Part shown: in pieces, positions 46,350 through 57,435 of the stretch
How positions within the stretch are numbered: the stretch's first letter is position 1
Layout: every line of letters begins with the position of its first letter
Assembly (NCBI GenBank): GCA_015680685.1
Contig: MNCI01009664.1
Span: 142,329-201,103, forward strand
Reading direction: 5' to 3'
Length of the DNA stretch: 58,775 nucleotides
Source of the DNA: Gnetum montanum
Taxonomy: Eukaryota > Streptophyta > Gnetopsida > Gnetales > Gnetaceae
Program-made: the position numbers and the translations under genes
Notes under the pieces: model-generated
The model's input: the letters and a program-made list of their open reading frames with translations, nothing else
The model's database searches: none
What the model was told of the DNA's origin: nothing

Positions 46350-49047
46350 TCAAGGCCCAACTGAGTCTTTGAGAGAGGCCAATTCATTTTCCTGCACTCC
46401 GGCTTTCGGAAGTATCCATCTTGGTAGACATTTTCTAATTCGATCAGGGCAATACCTACAGAGACACATTTTTAGCAGAGGCTGTAATGCCAAGTGAAAT
46501 TTTGGTATAAGATTACATTGAAAACTTTCACTTAAGTGGCTGTATTGAAATCTCCAGAGCAATGGCTAAATCCAATGTCGGTATAATCTGGTGTAATTTT
46601 AAAAGGCAATATGCTATTTTATCATAAAACTACAATATAAATCATAAAATTTGAAAGAGATCAAAATAAATTAAAAGATTTAGTCAATTTACAAGTCAAC
46701 GTGTAAAAATTTGAATGGATAAGAAGCAGTGAAGATATGTGCTGAGTAATTTCTTCTTGTGCTCCAAGTTTTTTTAAAAAAAATTATTAAAATTTTTAAG
46801 GTGTTCAAAATAAAAATTAAACAAATAAAATGCAAGTACCAGGATAGCTGAATAAATGTTATTTTAAAGGCTACCGGAAATCCAGAAATCCCACAGATCT
46901 CAAAACAAGAGACTGACGTATAACATTAAAAAACATCAGTGTATATAACATACATAGTTTCTACGAGTCAGATCGAGATAAAACAAAAGCCAATTAGGAT
47001 AAAGTTGACAGATCACTAAGAAAAGCAGATGAGTCGGATGAAAAAAAACATAATAATAAATGTATTTTACATTAAAAAGTTAGGGCAAGAAAAAGTCTCC
47101 CCCACTCAAATCAGGTCGGCTCGCACTTCAATTTGGCACTTGATCGTTACAGTGGCAATAGATCACCTGTTCGGAAAAACGCTGGTTTCTACATCATAAT
47201 GGCATGCCGATTCCTTTATTTTATTTAGTGAAGCAACGATTTTGAGTTGGAAACGGGACATAAGAAAAGTTGTAGATGTATGGAACATGTTATATGGATG
47301 GCGGAGAAATGAACAATGTGCCTGGGGAAAGATTTATCAGAAAATATATAACAGTATTTAAATGCGCAACATGTGCAGCTAACTAGAATGATAAAAAGCA
47401 CTTAATTTTCCTTCACTTTCAACACAGAAATAAAACAAACGAAACCATCTTGCTTTTTTCTTCTTTTGTTTTAGAAACAGGTAAGAAACTATTCACAGCC
47501 ATCAAGTAACATTATGTAATGATGACATTTGGCATTTAATGTTCCATTAAAAAAAACAGAAATTTATACTCAATAACACTGCGAACAACCTCAACCTAGC
47601 ATCCAAAGTGTTCCCAATTGAGTTTTAAGATATGTTAAATTTACTAAGGCAAGATAAAATATCAAAATTAAATAAAATTGTTCCAAATGCTCTTAATCAT
47701 TTAAAGAAAAGACTCGATCCCACATGTTATAAGTGTAAAAGAAGTGATTATAGGTCTTAATGTTGAATATCTCAACTTACAAATCAAATCTCTCTTTGAC
47801 AGTACGGCGGACTGAAGAATTTAATCCATACGCAATTGAGTTAAATAGCCCCTGAGATTTAGTGAACGAAAGAAATCAAGATTCTTTTCAAGATAAAAAG
47901 AAAATCTAAATTTGCAGTTTAATTATGAAACAAAAAATTTGATCTTTAACATAGGAAAAGCAGCAAAGTACAGCAAATGGGTAACCATAACGCTCTGAAG
48001 AATGTAAATTGAAGCTTTTGTAGATGCCCTATCATATAAACTATATAAATGAAATGTATAGGAAGAGACTTACATGTTTTGATCAACAGCAAATGAATTA
48101 CTTAATAAGGATTTCAACCACTAAAACATTCCTAACGGCTAATATGAAAACGAAAGCTATACTACGAGAAAATATAAATTGAGCCATGTTACAAGCAGTC
48201 AATTGTTCGCTTGGATATTTGCTGTTGAAATTTATGTATTGTTCTTTATAAAATGGTGTCATATTTTAGTCTATAGGTTGTTTTAAATATCGCAAAACAT
48301 CCCAAAACAAAATATTTGATATTATGTTAAATATCAAGAATATAACCGTGCTTTACAAAGTAATTTTTAAGACATACCATGTCAAGTTTTTGTTAGCCTT
48401 GTATTGTTGAGAATAATGTACAAGGAAATGACCTGATCTTGTACTTCTCTTTCATGTTTGAGGAACCTTACTAATGCATATTGACAAATGCCTTTTATAG
48501 TATTTAAACTACTTACTTGATCAATAGGTTTAGAATTGTTAAAATAATGAAATGTATAATATGCAACTTGTTTCTTAGATTAATGATTATCAAATATCTT
48601 TTACACTGTTTCACACAGGAAGTAGGTCCAAGATGTGATTTTTTAACGTGATGAATCTGGTGCATCTTTCTTTCCCTGCTTCTCACCAACACTACCAAGC
48701 GATGGGGATCGCTTTAACAAATCCTCAAACATCTGTCTGTGTAACAACAGTTACATGAAGGTATGGGTGCTTTGCTACATCAGTTTAGATTGAATTTCAT
48801 AAAAAGTTTATTTTGAAAAGGCATTAATGGCTTCATAAATAGGTTAACTTTCTTCTAAATAGGCATACCTCATGCAAATAGTTCAATAATTCTTGAAACA
48901 TACCATTAGTGCTGCAGTACCAACATCCAGAATAGAAAGCCAGAATATCTTTCTCTGTGGTTCAATGAAGTCATGTAAGCGATTCAAAGTGGCAAATGTC
49001 CAAGATCCTATTAATATTAATGGGTAATAACCCCATCTGTTTAATGC
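46350..49047 (-). CDS. GCR1: GCR1-like seven-helix receptor, last three coding exons (5' part off window)
   Basis: Exons on the minus strand: 49047-48904 (48 codons, phase 0), 47851-47781 (71 nt, donor gtaagt), 46455-46350 with stop TGA. The joined reading has LNRWGYYPLILIGSWTFATL, HDFIEPQRKIFWLS, LDVGTAALM|GLFNSIAYGL NSSVRRTVKERFDL|YCPDRIRKCLPRW and ends LASLKDSVGP. This follows Arabidopsis GCR1 (a plasma-membrane seven-helix protein that interacts with the G-alpha subunit) through transmembrane helices 6 and 7 and the cytoplasmic tail. Phases agree at both junctions and every splice site is GT-AG. The upstream exons are not in the window: only 176 bases of intron precede the LTR at 49224, so the intron must span at least the 9.5 kb of TEs to the right edge, unless the gene is broken there. 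The tail is shorter than and diverged from Arabidopsis. Confidence 0.88.
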
Positions 49048-49223
49048 CTGTGGCAAAAATAAACAAATCCCAAATTTAAGTTTATACTTAAAAACACTGT
49101 ATGCATGAATGAAAACAGATACTCTCAAAAATAAAAAATAGTATCTATTGAATGAAAAGCAGTTTTAAGCCTGCAATTAAGTTTACTATAAGAGTTTGTG
49201 AATTAAATCCTCATCTTCAACAT

Positions 49224-50236
49224 TGATGAATCACCAATTGGCTGAGATATTGTAGATGCTACATCGTATTTGTGTTGTAGCATCCCTATCAGTGCATCTC
49301 AGTTAGCTGCTACGTTGTAGATGCTACATCGCATTTGTTTGATAAAGTCAATTTTTCTTCACCTATGATATCGTAAGTACAATATTGTATGTATCTACAA
49401 TGTTGTATATCCAATATTGTAGCACATGCTACGACATCGTAGATCCAATATTGCAGGATGTGTACAGCCTATAAATACAACACTTGGGCACATGGATTTG
49501 CATAAGTTTCATTCCATCCTTAGGCAGATTCTTGCAATTTCATTTTGTAGTTTTAGCGATAGAGAGTGAATGTCTACAATGTGATGTTGAGTAGTTGTAC
49601 GGAATCTTTAATTAGGTGACGTGTACTTGGGCAAGTTCATGTCCAAAAATAAAGATTGAGATTTCTTTTTATCATTGCAGCATCCACTTAGTTTTATTGT
49701 TTTACTTAGCATAGTTTTTACTGTTTTCTTAGTTTAATCATTTACATTTCCAAGTACTTTACTTTCTTGTTCATTATTAAAGCGGAGTACAACTGGTTTC
49801 AAACATTTAAGTGTAATCGTTTGGTAATCCAAATAGTGTTATTGCTTGGTTCACTTAGTAGCATAACGCTTGGTAACCTAGTATTGGTTACATGAGCCCA
49901 AGACATGTATGGTGAGTCAGGACTAGATGCTCATCACTCTAGGTTAGAGTAGATTTACCTTAGCAACATTACTTAGACTTAGGACTAAATTTCATTCCAA
50001 ATTATAGTCATCGCTAGGAGTAATCATGGCCTAACAACATCAATTATCATATGACTCACTTAGGATTAAACCATACGTGACAAAGCTACCACTAATCCAA
50101 GTGGGAAGACAATGTCCTATAATCAATGCTTAACAATCTAGATGCCACAACTAGTCTCATCCACGGAATTTGATCGGATTGTACATGAATGCTTGTGATT
50201 CGTATGGTTGGATGTAGGGGTACCTACCCCTCATCA
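49224..50236 (+). mobile_element. 5' LTR of gypsy element H2 (1013 bp)
   Basis: It starts TGATGAATC and ends CCCCTCATCA. U3 is a long array of 'tgtagatgctacatcg', 'gctacgttgtag' and 'caatattgta' palindromic motifs (49240-49455), then 'cctataaatacaacacttgg' near 49469 and a conserved R-U5. Confidence 0.88.
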
Positions 50237-50237
50237 T

Positions 50238-50255
50238 TGGCATTGTTGCCAAGGA
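50238..50255 (+). other. Primer-binding site (tRNA-Asp type) of H2
   Basis: TGGCATTGTTGCCAAGGA, one base after the LTR; five differences from the tRNA-Asp complement, all transitions. Confidence 0.8.
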
Positions 50256-50368
50256 TGGTGCTAGTTATGTGGATCAATTATATTATACATGATTGCTATA
50301 AACATATTAACGATCTATCTTTTAGAAAATATTAATATTTTAAGTCACACACATTATTAAACAAAACC

Positions 50369-52150
50369 ATGTCTTCTTCACATAGGGCCAATAATGCATC
50401 ATATGATGAAAACACTAATAGGAGAATGATATGATCTATACTAAGGAACACTAGAGTAAACAACCACAAGCAAGGGTTTCCTATGCTCATTTAAATCCCT
50501 ACTACACTCAAATGCTACACTCAACTAATGCAGACAATCCTAGAGGAGATGAAGTCCTAGAACAAGGAGGGTCTCAAGGCCTAGGACCTCCTTTGAACCT
50601 AGAAAAGATAAATCAAAGGACCATGGGGGGAGATATAGGAGCCATGGCGATTCTCCCTGTTCCCCATTTTTCTCTTCCTCTTCAACGTCTAGTTTTGACA
50701 AAGATGAATGTAGGTATAGAAATAGAGATAAACTAAAGGGTCAAGACAAGAATAGAAATAGATATAGATGAGATCATCAAAGTGAGCATAGACGAGATCA
50801 TCATAATCAAACAAATAGAAATAGAAATCAGCACCACGACATGTCTGATGATGATCAAACCTTGTTGGCTACTAGGAGCATGACACAGATAATGGAGGCA
50901 ATTAGAATACCCCACATGCATCAAAGGGAAAGTTGCATTAAAAGGCTTGATATGAATAACATTTCTAAATTTGAGGGAGGCTATAACTCTTATCTATAAC
51001 ATCACTTACAAGCCTTCCATGATGCCTGCATCTTGTAGAACATTGAGTGAGTGGCAAAAGTTTAAGCTCTTTCCTAGGACACTAGTTGACGAAGCTAAAA
51101 GTTGGTATAGATTGTTAGAACCAGATTCAATCCATTGATGGCCCACAATGCTGGAACTCTTCAATGAGAAATACCAAACCTATGCGAAAGTGTCCAACCT
51201 GAGAAAACAAATCTAAGGATGGAGGCAAGAAAAACATGAATCCTTGGATGTGGCCTTCAATAGATACTATTTGCTACTACATAGATGTCCAGGCCATGAT
51301 TTCTCTCAAAAAGGGCAACTTTTCCACATCGTAGATGGGCTTCATAACAAAATGAGGGAGACCCTTGGGATTTATGCCCAAGGTCGATTATCTGAATTGA
51401 AAACCCATCAAATACAAAGGCTCATTGAGTAGGTGGCAAAAGAAGAAGGAGAGCCATGTAAATGAGAGAATGTAGAGGAATACAAATGGGACCCAACTCT
51501 TCAAAAGAAGGGGGTCCATATCTATGATGAGGAAAATGAGGCAACTCTTGATGAGGTGATCTCACAACAAACCTTGCCAATACAAAAGTCTATCGCTAAG
51601 CGTGAAGCAAAGATATATAAGATGTGGAAGTTGATAAATGACAAAGTTACAACCTACGTAAAAACCATAGAGGAGATAGTAACACAAAAAGGATCATGTG
51701 ATCAAAACAAGAAGAGGAAAAGGACCAAAGAAATAGTAGGAACACTTATCAGCAAAAAGGGAAAATAGCTGTAGTAAAAGAGGCTATAGACTCAACCAAT
51801 GCATAGGATGATGGATGTGACATTTGCCAATATAACCATCTAAAGGGCTATTGCCCAGTTATGTTACATCTACAAGAGTTTGGGGCTTTTGCTTTGAATC
51901 CCAAGTTCATACAAAAGCAAATGTCTAGGAAATTACCTCACTCACAAGGTAATCATAGATAGTCCTACAACCAACTGTACTATTCTAGTCGGACTTCTTA
52001 TCAACCTCAAAACTACTATCACTCAAAGTGGCAAAACCCACAGTTGCGGGGGATGCTATTGACAAACCAGCAATACCCTTATTGCTAGCCAAACCCATAT
52101 GACTACTATGTTCAACAACTTGTTTTTCCAAATGGTTCTATTGACAAGTT
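50369..52150 (+). pseudogene. Decayed gag of H2, interrupted by a LINE
   Basis: It starts MSSSHRANNASYDEN and closely follows H1 gag. Capsid-like pieces occur at about 50950-51430 (AFHDAC, LKLFPRTLVDEAKSWYR, LLLHRCPGHDF, GLHNKMRETLGIYAQGRLSE). The Cys/His motif GCDICQYNHLKGYCPV is near 51818, and the Tyr/Gln-rich tail runs to about 52130. There the sequence changes abruptly in composition into LINE sequence. Stops and frameshifts are frequent. Confidence 0.85.
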
Positions 52151-53548
52151 GGATTGCCAAACTGTACAATGACACTGCGGAGCGAGGGAGCAGAGAAACA
52201 AGCGAGCAAGGGAGCCAAGAAACAAGTGAATGGTGGGACGAGCACAGGTAAAACGGCTGACGACAGAGCGACAGAAGTAGGAGACGCAAACCAAGGGCTC
52301 ACCAAGGGGCGCGGGAGCGGAGGAGAATAGGCGAGAAGCGGGAATGGCCTGGACCCAGTCAGGGCCAAGCAATACTGCGCCCGGGGGGGGGGGGAGCGCA
52401 AATTTAGAGCACCAAATGGGGAGATTGAGGCACACTCTCGTACCAACGGTACCATGCACCTCCGTATTAGCGGATCACCAACGGAAGGGGTTTGGACTAT
52501 GCAACGGAGCCTTATTGGCCATTTCGTATCCTTGGGAGCCCGCCCTCGGATGGAGTTAATCCGTAGGTGGGTGAAAGAAAATTGGAAGGTTGGACAGGTT
52601 GAGGTCCAAAGTTTATCTGAGGAGTTACTCCTGTTCATTTTCCCGGCCCAACAAGATAGGGACACGATGTTGCTGGGGGGACTGTGGTTCTATGGCGCTT
52701 GGGGGCTGGCTTTGATCCCATGGCGGCTGAGGGCACACTGCGAGACAGACCTGTTTGCTCGTGCCCCGGTGTGGGTAAGGGTATCTGGGATTCCTTGGGA
52801 GATGTGAAACTTGGGGTTCCTTGAATGGGTGGCCGGTATTTTGGGGAGTTTATTGCTTTCGACAAGGTCATGCAGACAATGGCATGGATGGGGTTTGCTT
52901 GTTTTTGCATGTGGCAGAATCTATTGGCCAAGGACCTCGTCAGGGAAATAGTGTTGGAGCTTCCAGGCAGTGAGGAACACCTTCAGGTTGAGTTTGAAAA
53001 CCTGGAGGCAAAGCTAGGCAAGGAACAGGGGCCAAAGGCCCGAGAGGGCAGGAGTGGCAGCTGCGAGTGCTATGGCAAACCCGGCCATCAGGAAGCTGAT
53101 TGTCAATTTCAGATGGATGGGCCGACGCGGGTGCAGGATCAGGTCCAACAGCTAGTTGAGGGCAGGCTGGGTTACAGTGGGATGTAAGGGTCGATTGAAC
53201 CTACCACAACCTCAACTACTCCCCCACAAATTGTCACCTCCCCCTAACCACCACAAACACAACCCCCACCCCCACCTCCCACAACTTTCTCCACTTTTTC
53301 TTTCACTTGTCCCCCCACAACCGGCCCACAACTTTGAAACCAACACCCCCCATGCCTCACCATCATTAGCCGGTCCAACGATGCCAAAGATAGTGCTCCC
53401 CCCCTGGGCAAATGGGTCAATGTGATTAGGGGGAGCACCATGTCCTATAAGCTCTTGGAGAAGGAGCCATCATTCGAGGACTCAGGATGTAGCCCGATTG
53501 TGCGGGAGGGGGAGAGTCGCCCCGGATGCCCATGCGAGTCTCTCCAAG
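52151..53548 (+). pseudogene. LINE (L1-type) 5' region and ORF1, frameshifted
   Basis: A GC-rich island lies between two AT-rich gypsy elements. After a leader with a poly-G run (52383-52394), ORF1 reads WTMQRSLIGHFVSLGARPRM, LLLFIFPAQQDRDTMLLGGL, ALIPWRLRAHC and VWVRVSGIPWE (52454-52807), the pattern of DUF4283 in plant LINE ORF1. A frameshift near 52840 moves to EFIAFDKVMQT, then the zinc knuckle CECYGKPGHQEADC (CX2CX4HX4C) at about 53070-53112, and another shift leads into a Pro-rich tail. ORF1 coats the LINE RNA. ORF2 (endonuclease and RT) is not present; H3 begins at 53549, so it may lie beyond H3, outside the window. Confidence 0.8.
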
Positions 53549-54344
53549 TGATGAGCCGCGATATCGCGTCCGCCCTCATGATATCGTGTACGCGATATCG
53601 CAACCCGCCGCAATGTCTATAAATAAGAGGTGACTTTCCCTGTTCTAGGCATTTAGACTTAGACCCTTAGCCAAACTATAGTAGTTTTACCATTCCAGAG
53701 TTAGAATAATTTCCATGTGCCCGCAGTAGGAGTCTTAAAGTGAACGGATCTTTATTCGAGCAAATTGTACCTGAGCACACATTTGTGTACGGCAATAAAG
53801 ACAAATTTTCTGATAAACCTTGCAGCATGTGGACTAAGCTAAATATGAATTAATTATTGTTGAATATTTAAATGCTTTCCTAATTAATTAATCTTTCTCA
53901 ACCCTTGACTCTCCTAGTTAAGTACACTTAGTACGACGGCTTCGAGCACGTGTGCAATGCTTGGTAACCTAGTAACGAACAACGTTTGGTAATCCCAGCA
54001 GCGTTGCACTGGTTCAGGGTGTGAACGACAAGTGGGAACGGATACCGGTGTTAGGACAATTAGAACTTAGTTAGTAATTAGTTAATGAAAGTTAGTCACT
54101 TAGTTCCCTTCACCTTCCCCTATTAGCATAAGACATTAAAAAGATAAAAGACAAAAATCATATACCTCAAGCTTACTTAACCATACAACTGTGACAATAC
54201 AAGTAAGTTTGGGAAGACAATGATTGATTAACCTTAAGTATTCCATTAAGGCGCGTAAGCACTTAGTCCTTGGAGTTCAACTGGATCGCGCATGAGACGC
54301 TCGTATTCGTATGGTTGAGTGTAAGGGTACCTCGCCACTCATCA
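53549..54344 (+). mobile_element. 5' LTR of gypsy element H3 (796 bp)
   Basis: TGATGAG at 53549 to CTCATCA at 54344. U3 has three 'cgatatcg'-type palindromes (53559-53602), TATA 'tctataaataagagg' near 53617 and R-U5 with 'gtgcccgcagtaggagtc'. It is the same subfamily as the LTRs at 21279 and 31257. Confidence 0.92.
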
Positions 54345-54345
54345 T

Positions 54346-54363
54346 TGGCACCATTGCCAGGGA
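54346..54363 (+). other. Primer-binding site (tRNA-Asp) of H3
   Basis: TGGCACCATTGCCAGGGA: 15 of 18 bases match the tRNA-Asp complement, and the three differences are G-to-A at CpG positions. Confidence 0.88.
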
Positions 54364-54489
54364 CTTAGTTGTTTGTGCGCTATGTAGAACATAGGAAATC
54401 ATTCATATTGTTGGGATGCTAGAACGAACCCTTAGGGTTAATCAGGAAAAGATAAGACAATGGTAAACGACACACCGAACAAGACAGAA

Positions 54490-56775
54490 ATGTCTTTTTC
54501 TTCGCACAAAAGCACTTCACCGCCTAAGACCAACACAAGAGATAGTTGACGGCACAACACGTGTAACCAAGATCCGCCAGTTCCTCAACAATTCCATGTG
54601 GTATATATTCATCACGATGAGTATGTACCTGATTTTACCTTTATTCTCCATCAAGATGAACAACTGCGTTGAAGAGACTTGGAGGGTAACATAGTGTTGC
54701 CTCCAGACCGAGCAGTTCCCAACATGCTCCTTCGTGCTCTCGCACGAATAGGCATGTGACAGTTATACGCAGAGTATGTTGCATGCAACCATGACACAAG
54801 GGACTACCATCCCACAGAAGCGCAATGTCAAAGGGACTTGCAACAGGAGAGATATCATACATCTTTGAAGGGTAAATGAACCCACAACGTTCTGCACGTT
54901 TTAAGCGAAATTGGAGATGGTGAACCAGTTTCAACAGGTTCCCCACCAAATGATGTTCCCCCTCCTAACGATGGTCAAGAGGTGGTGTATCAAAACCTCC
55001 ACTCCACGATTCACAACCCTGGTTCTGATCCCCATGAACACCAAGTGTTCAACGAGGGAACACAAACACATGATGAGGATGGGTAGTCTGATCGTAATCA
55101 CGATCGGGGTCGAGACCACCAAAGAGAAGGTAGGAAACATCGTCATGGCGATGGTTCTCCTTCTTCTACACCTTCATCGTCACATTCACCCTCTCCTTCA
55201 GTGTCAAGATGTAGTCATAAGGAACCTAACTGTGAGGATAAAGGTAAACAGAGTGAGAAACCTCGACGAGAGAGTCGAGAACGAGGACGAGGGCACTCTA
55301 GAGAATCACGGCATGGAAGAAGGGAGAGTAGAGAACCGCGTAGACATCATAGATGCTATGAATGAAATGACCATGAAGAGCCCCTACTTGCAACCCGAAG
55401 CATGTTAGATATCACGGAGGCTGTAAGAATTCCCACAAGGCACCAAAAAGATAGTAGGATCAAGAGGTTAAACATGAATAACATCCCACGATTTGAGGGG
55501 GGATACAACGCTGATCCTCAGAATCACCTACAAGCATTTCACGATGCATGTGCCTTGCAGAACATTGAGAACGAATGGCAAAAACTAAAGTTGTTTCCAA
55601 GGATAGTAGTAAAAGAAGCGGAAAGCTGGTACCGGTCCTTAGAACCAAAATCCATTCGAAGGTGGAGTACGATGCTAGAACTGTTTAATGATAAGTATCA
55701 AACGTACTCTTGAGTGTCCAACCTACGAAAGCAAATCCAAGGATGGAGGCAAGGAAATCACAAACCCTTGGATGTTACCATGGGCCATTATTATGCACTA
55801 TTACATTGTTGCCCGGGCCATGGTTACGCACAACGGGATCAACTATGCCATCTCGTAGATGGACTTAGGCATGAAACAAGGAGAACCCTTGGAATGTATG
55901 CCCAAGGGAGATTATCAGAGCTTAGGTCCCATCAGGTCCATAGATTACTGGAGCAAGTAGCCAAGGAAGAAGGAGAGCTACGTAAGAGAGAAAGTGCAGA
56001 AGAGTACAACCGAGATCCTTCCCTCCAAAAAGGGGGAGTCAGATTCTGTGAGGAGGAGGAAGAGTCACCACTTGAAGTTTTGGTGAATAGGAAAACCTTG
56101 CTACTCCAAAAATTAACAACAGAAGTGTCGGCAAAGGTAGACCAAATGTGGGACTCCCTAAATAGTAGATTTGAAACTGTTCTTAAAATCGTAGAGGAGT
56201 CTAAGGAGTGAGGTAGTGACTATGATAAAAAGAAAAAGAGGGACATGGACAATGCACATAACAAAGGTAAGGGTAAAATGGCCATCACTGAAGAGGTTGT
56301 GGATTCTGATACAGACAATGACGGTGGATGTGAGATATGCCAATACGACTGTCCTAAGGGATGTTGCCCAGTAATCTCACATCTACAAAAGTCTGGGGTA
56401 TATGCACTCAACTCACGACTTAACAAACGGCAAGCACCCTGACGGTTACCTTATCCCCAAGGTAACCCAAGGCAATTCCACCAACCTTTAACATATTATC
56501 CAAGTGGAACTCTGCCACAACCTATTGAGCAACACCAACAGTGGCAATACCCACAGTCATGGGGGATGCCACCACCAAGGCAACAATACCCTTACCAACA
56601 ACTGGACCCATATGGCTATTACATGCAGCAACCAATCTCTCCACGTGACTCTGTTGGTCACGTGACACCACAACGTCACTACCAAGCTCGGGAGTATTAT
56701 AAGACTCCTTTTTTGGGAGAGACAACCCACAAACATACCATCCTCCAAACCCATCCGCAACTTTCACACCAATAG
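54490..56775 (+). pseudogene. gag of H3, best preserved copy in the window
   Basis: It starts MSFSSHKSTS at 54490; the first 900 bases are frame-broken. From 55402 to 56772 one frame is open except for three TGA codons (55711, 56209, 56440). It shows NNIPRFEGGYNADPQNHLQA, FHDACALQNIENEWQKLKLF, ESWYRSLEP, LFNDKYQTYS, LHCCPGHGYAQRDQLCHLVD and AQGRLSELRSHQVHRLLEQV, then an acidic/basic helical part. The Cys motif GCEICQYDCPKGCCPV follows near 56326, and then a Gln/Pro/Tyr-rich tail. This is the retrotransposon gag (capsid) family; the product would assemble particles in the cytoplasm. Confidence 0.9.
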
Positions 56776-57021
56776 CTCCATTACCACCTGCTCCAGCAAT
56801 GCAAGGGGAACTCCCCACTCAACCGCAGCAACGCAATGCTATGAGAGCTGTGAACCTTCAACCCGTTGCTGGTTCTAACAACTGTACAAAGAGAAGTACC
56901 TTTCTTTAGAACCAACAGTCCATCCAAGCTCTCACAACCACAAGCGGTTGAGCCTCTAAACGCTTCTTCATCAAATAAGGCTTGAAAGCTCCCTTCAAAC
57001 CAAAAATAGAGCTCAACACAC

Positions 57022-57435
57022 ATGGTTATGTTAACACATGCCATCACTGACTGGATTAAGGAGGGCCAACTTCCCAGGAAATTCTCTGACCCTGGAAGTT
57101 CTTTAATCTATCTCCAAGTCGCTGGAAATGAACCATGTAAAGCTCTTTTGGACTCAAGTTCTAGAGTCAACTTAATATCACAAGAGATGTATAAAGCTTG
57201 GAACCTGCCTCCACTAAAGTAGAGCAATATTCGCTTAGAGTTGGCTAACCAGTCCATCACTGTTCCCTTGGGATTGGTGGAGGACATCGTTACCACTATG
57301 TGGGTGGTCATACCCAGCTGATTTCCTAGTGATACAAGTAAACAATGACAAAGGGGACTTCTCAATAATAATGGAAAGGGCATGGCTAAGTACCATAAAC
57401 GCACACCTAGGAATCCGTGATCTTTTCCTGGAAAT
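57022..57435 (+). pseudogene. Aspartic protease domain remnant of H3
   Basis: KALLDSSSRVNLISQEMY at about 57140-57195 corresponds to the retropepsin active-site loop; the usual D-(S/T)-G is D-S-S here. Later IQVNNDKGDFSIIMERAWLS matches the flap/C-terminal strand, in a shifted frame with stops between. It would cleave gag-pol; this copy is inactive by frame. Confidence 0.7.

Noticed and set aside
52138-52665. 175-codon minus-strand frame
   Set aside because: Antisense to the LINE leader and ORF1, which has clear sense-strand motifs.
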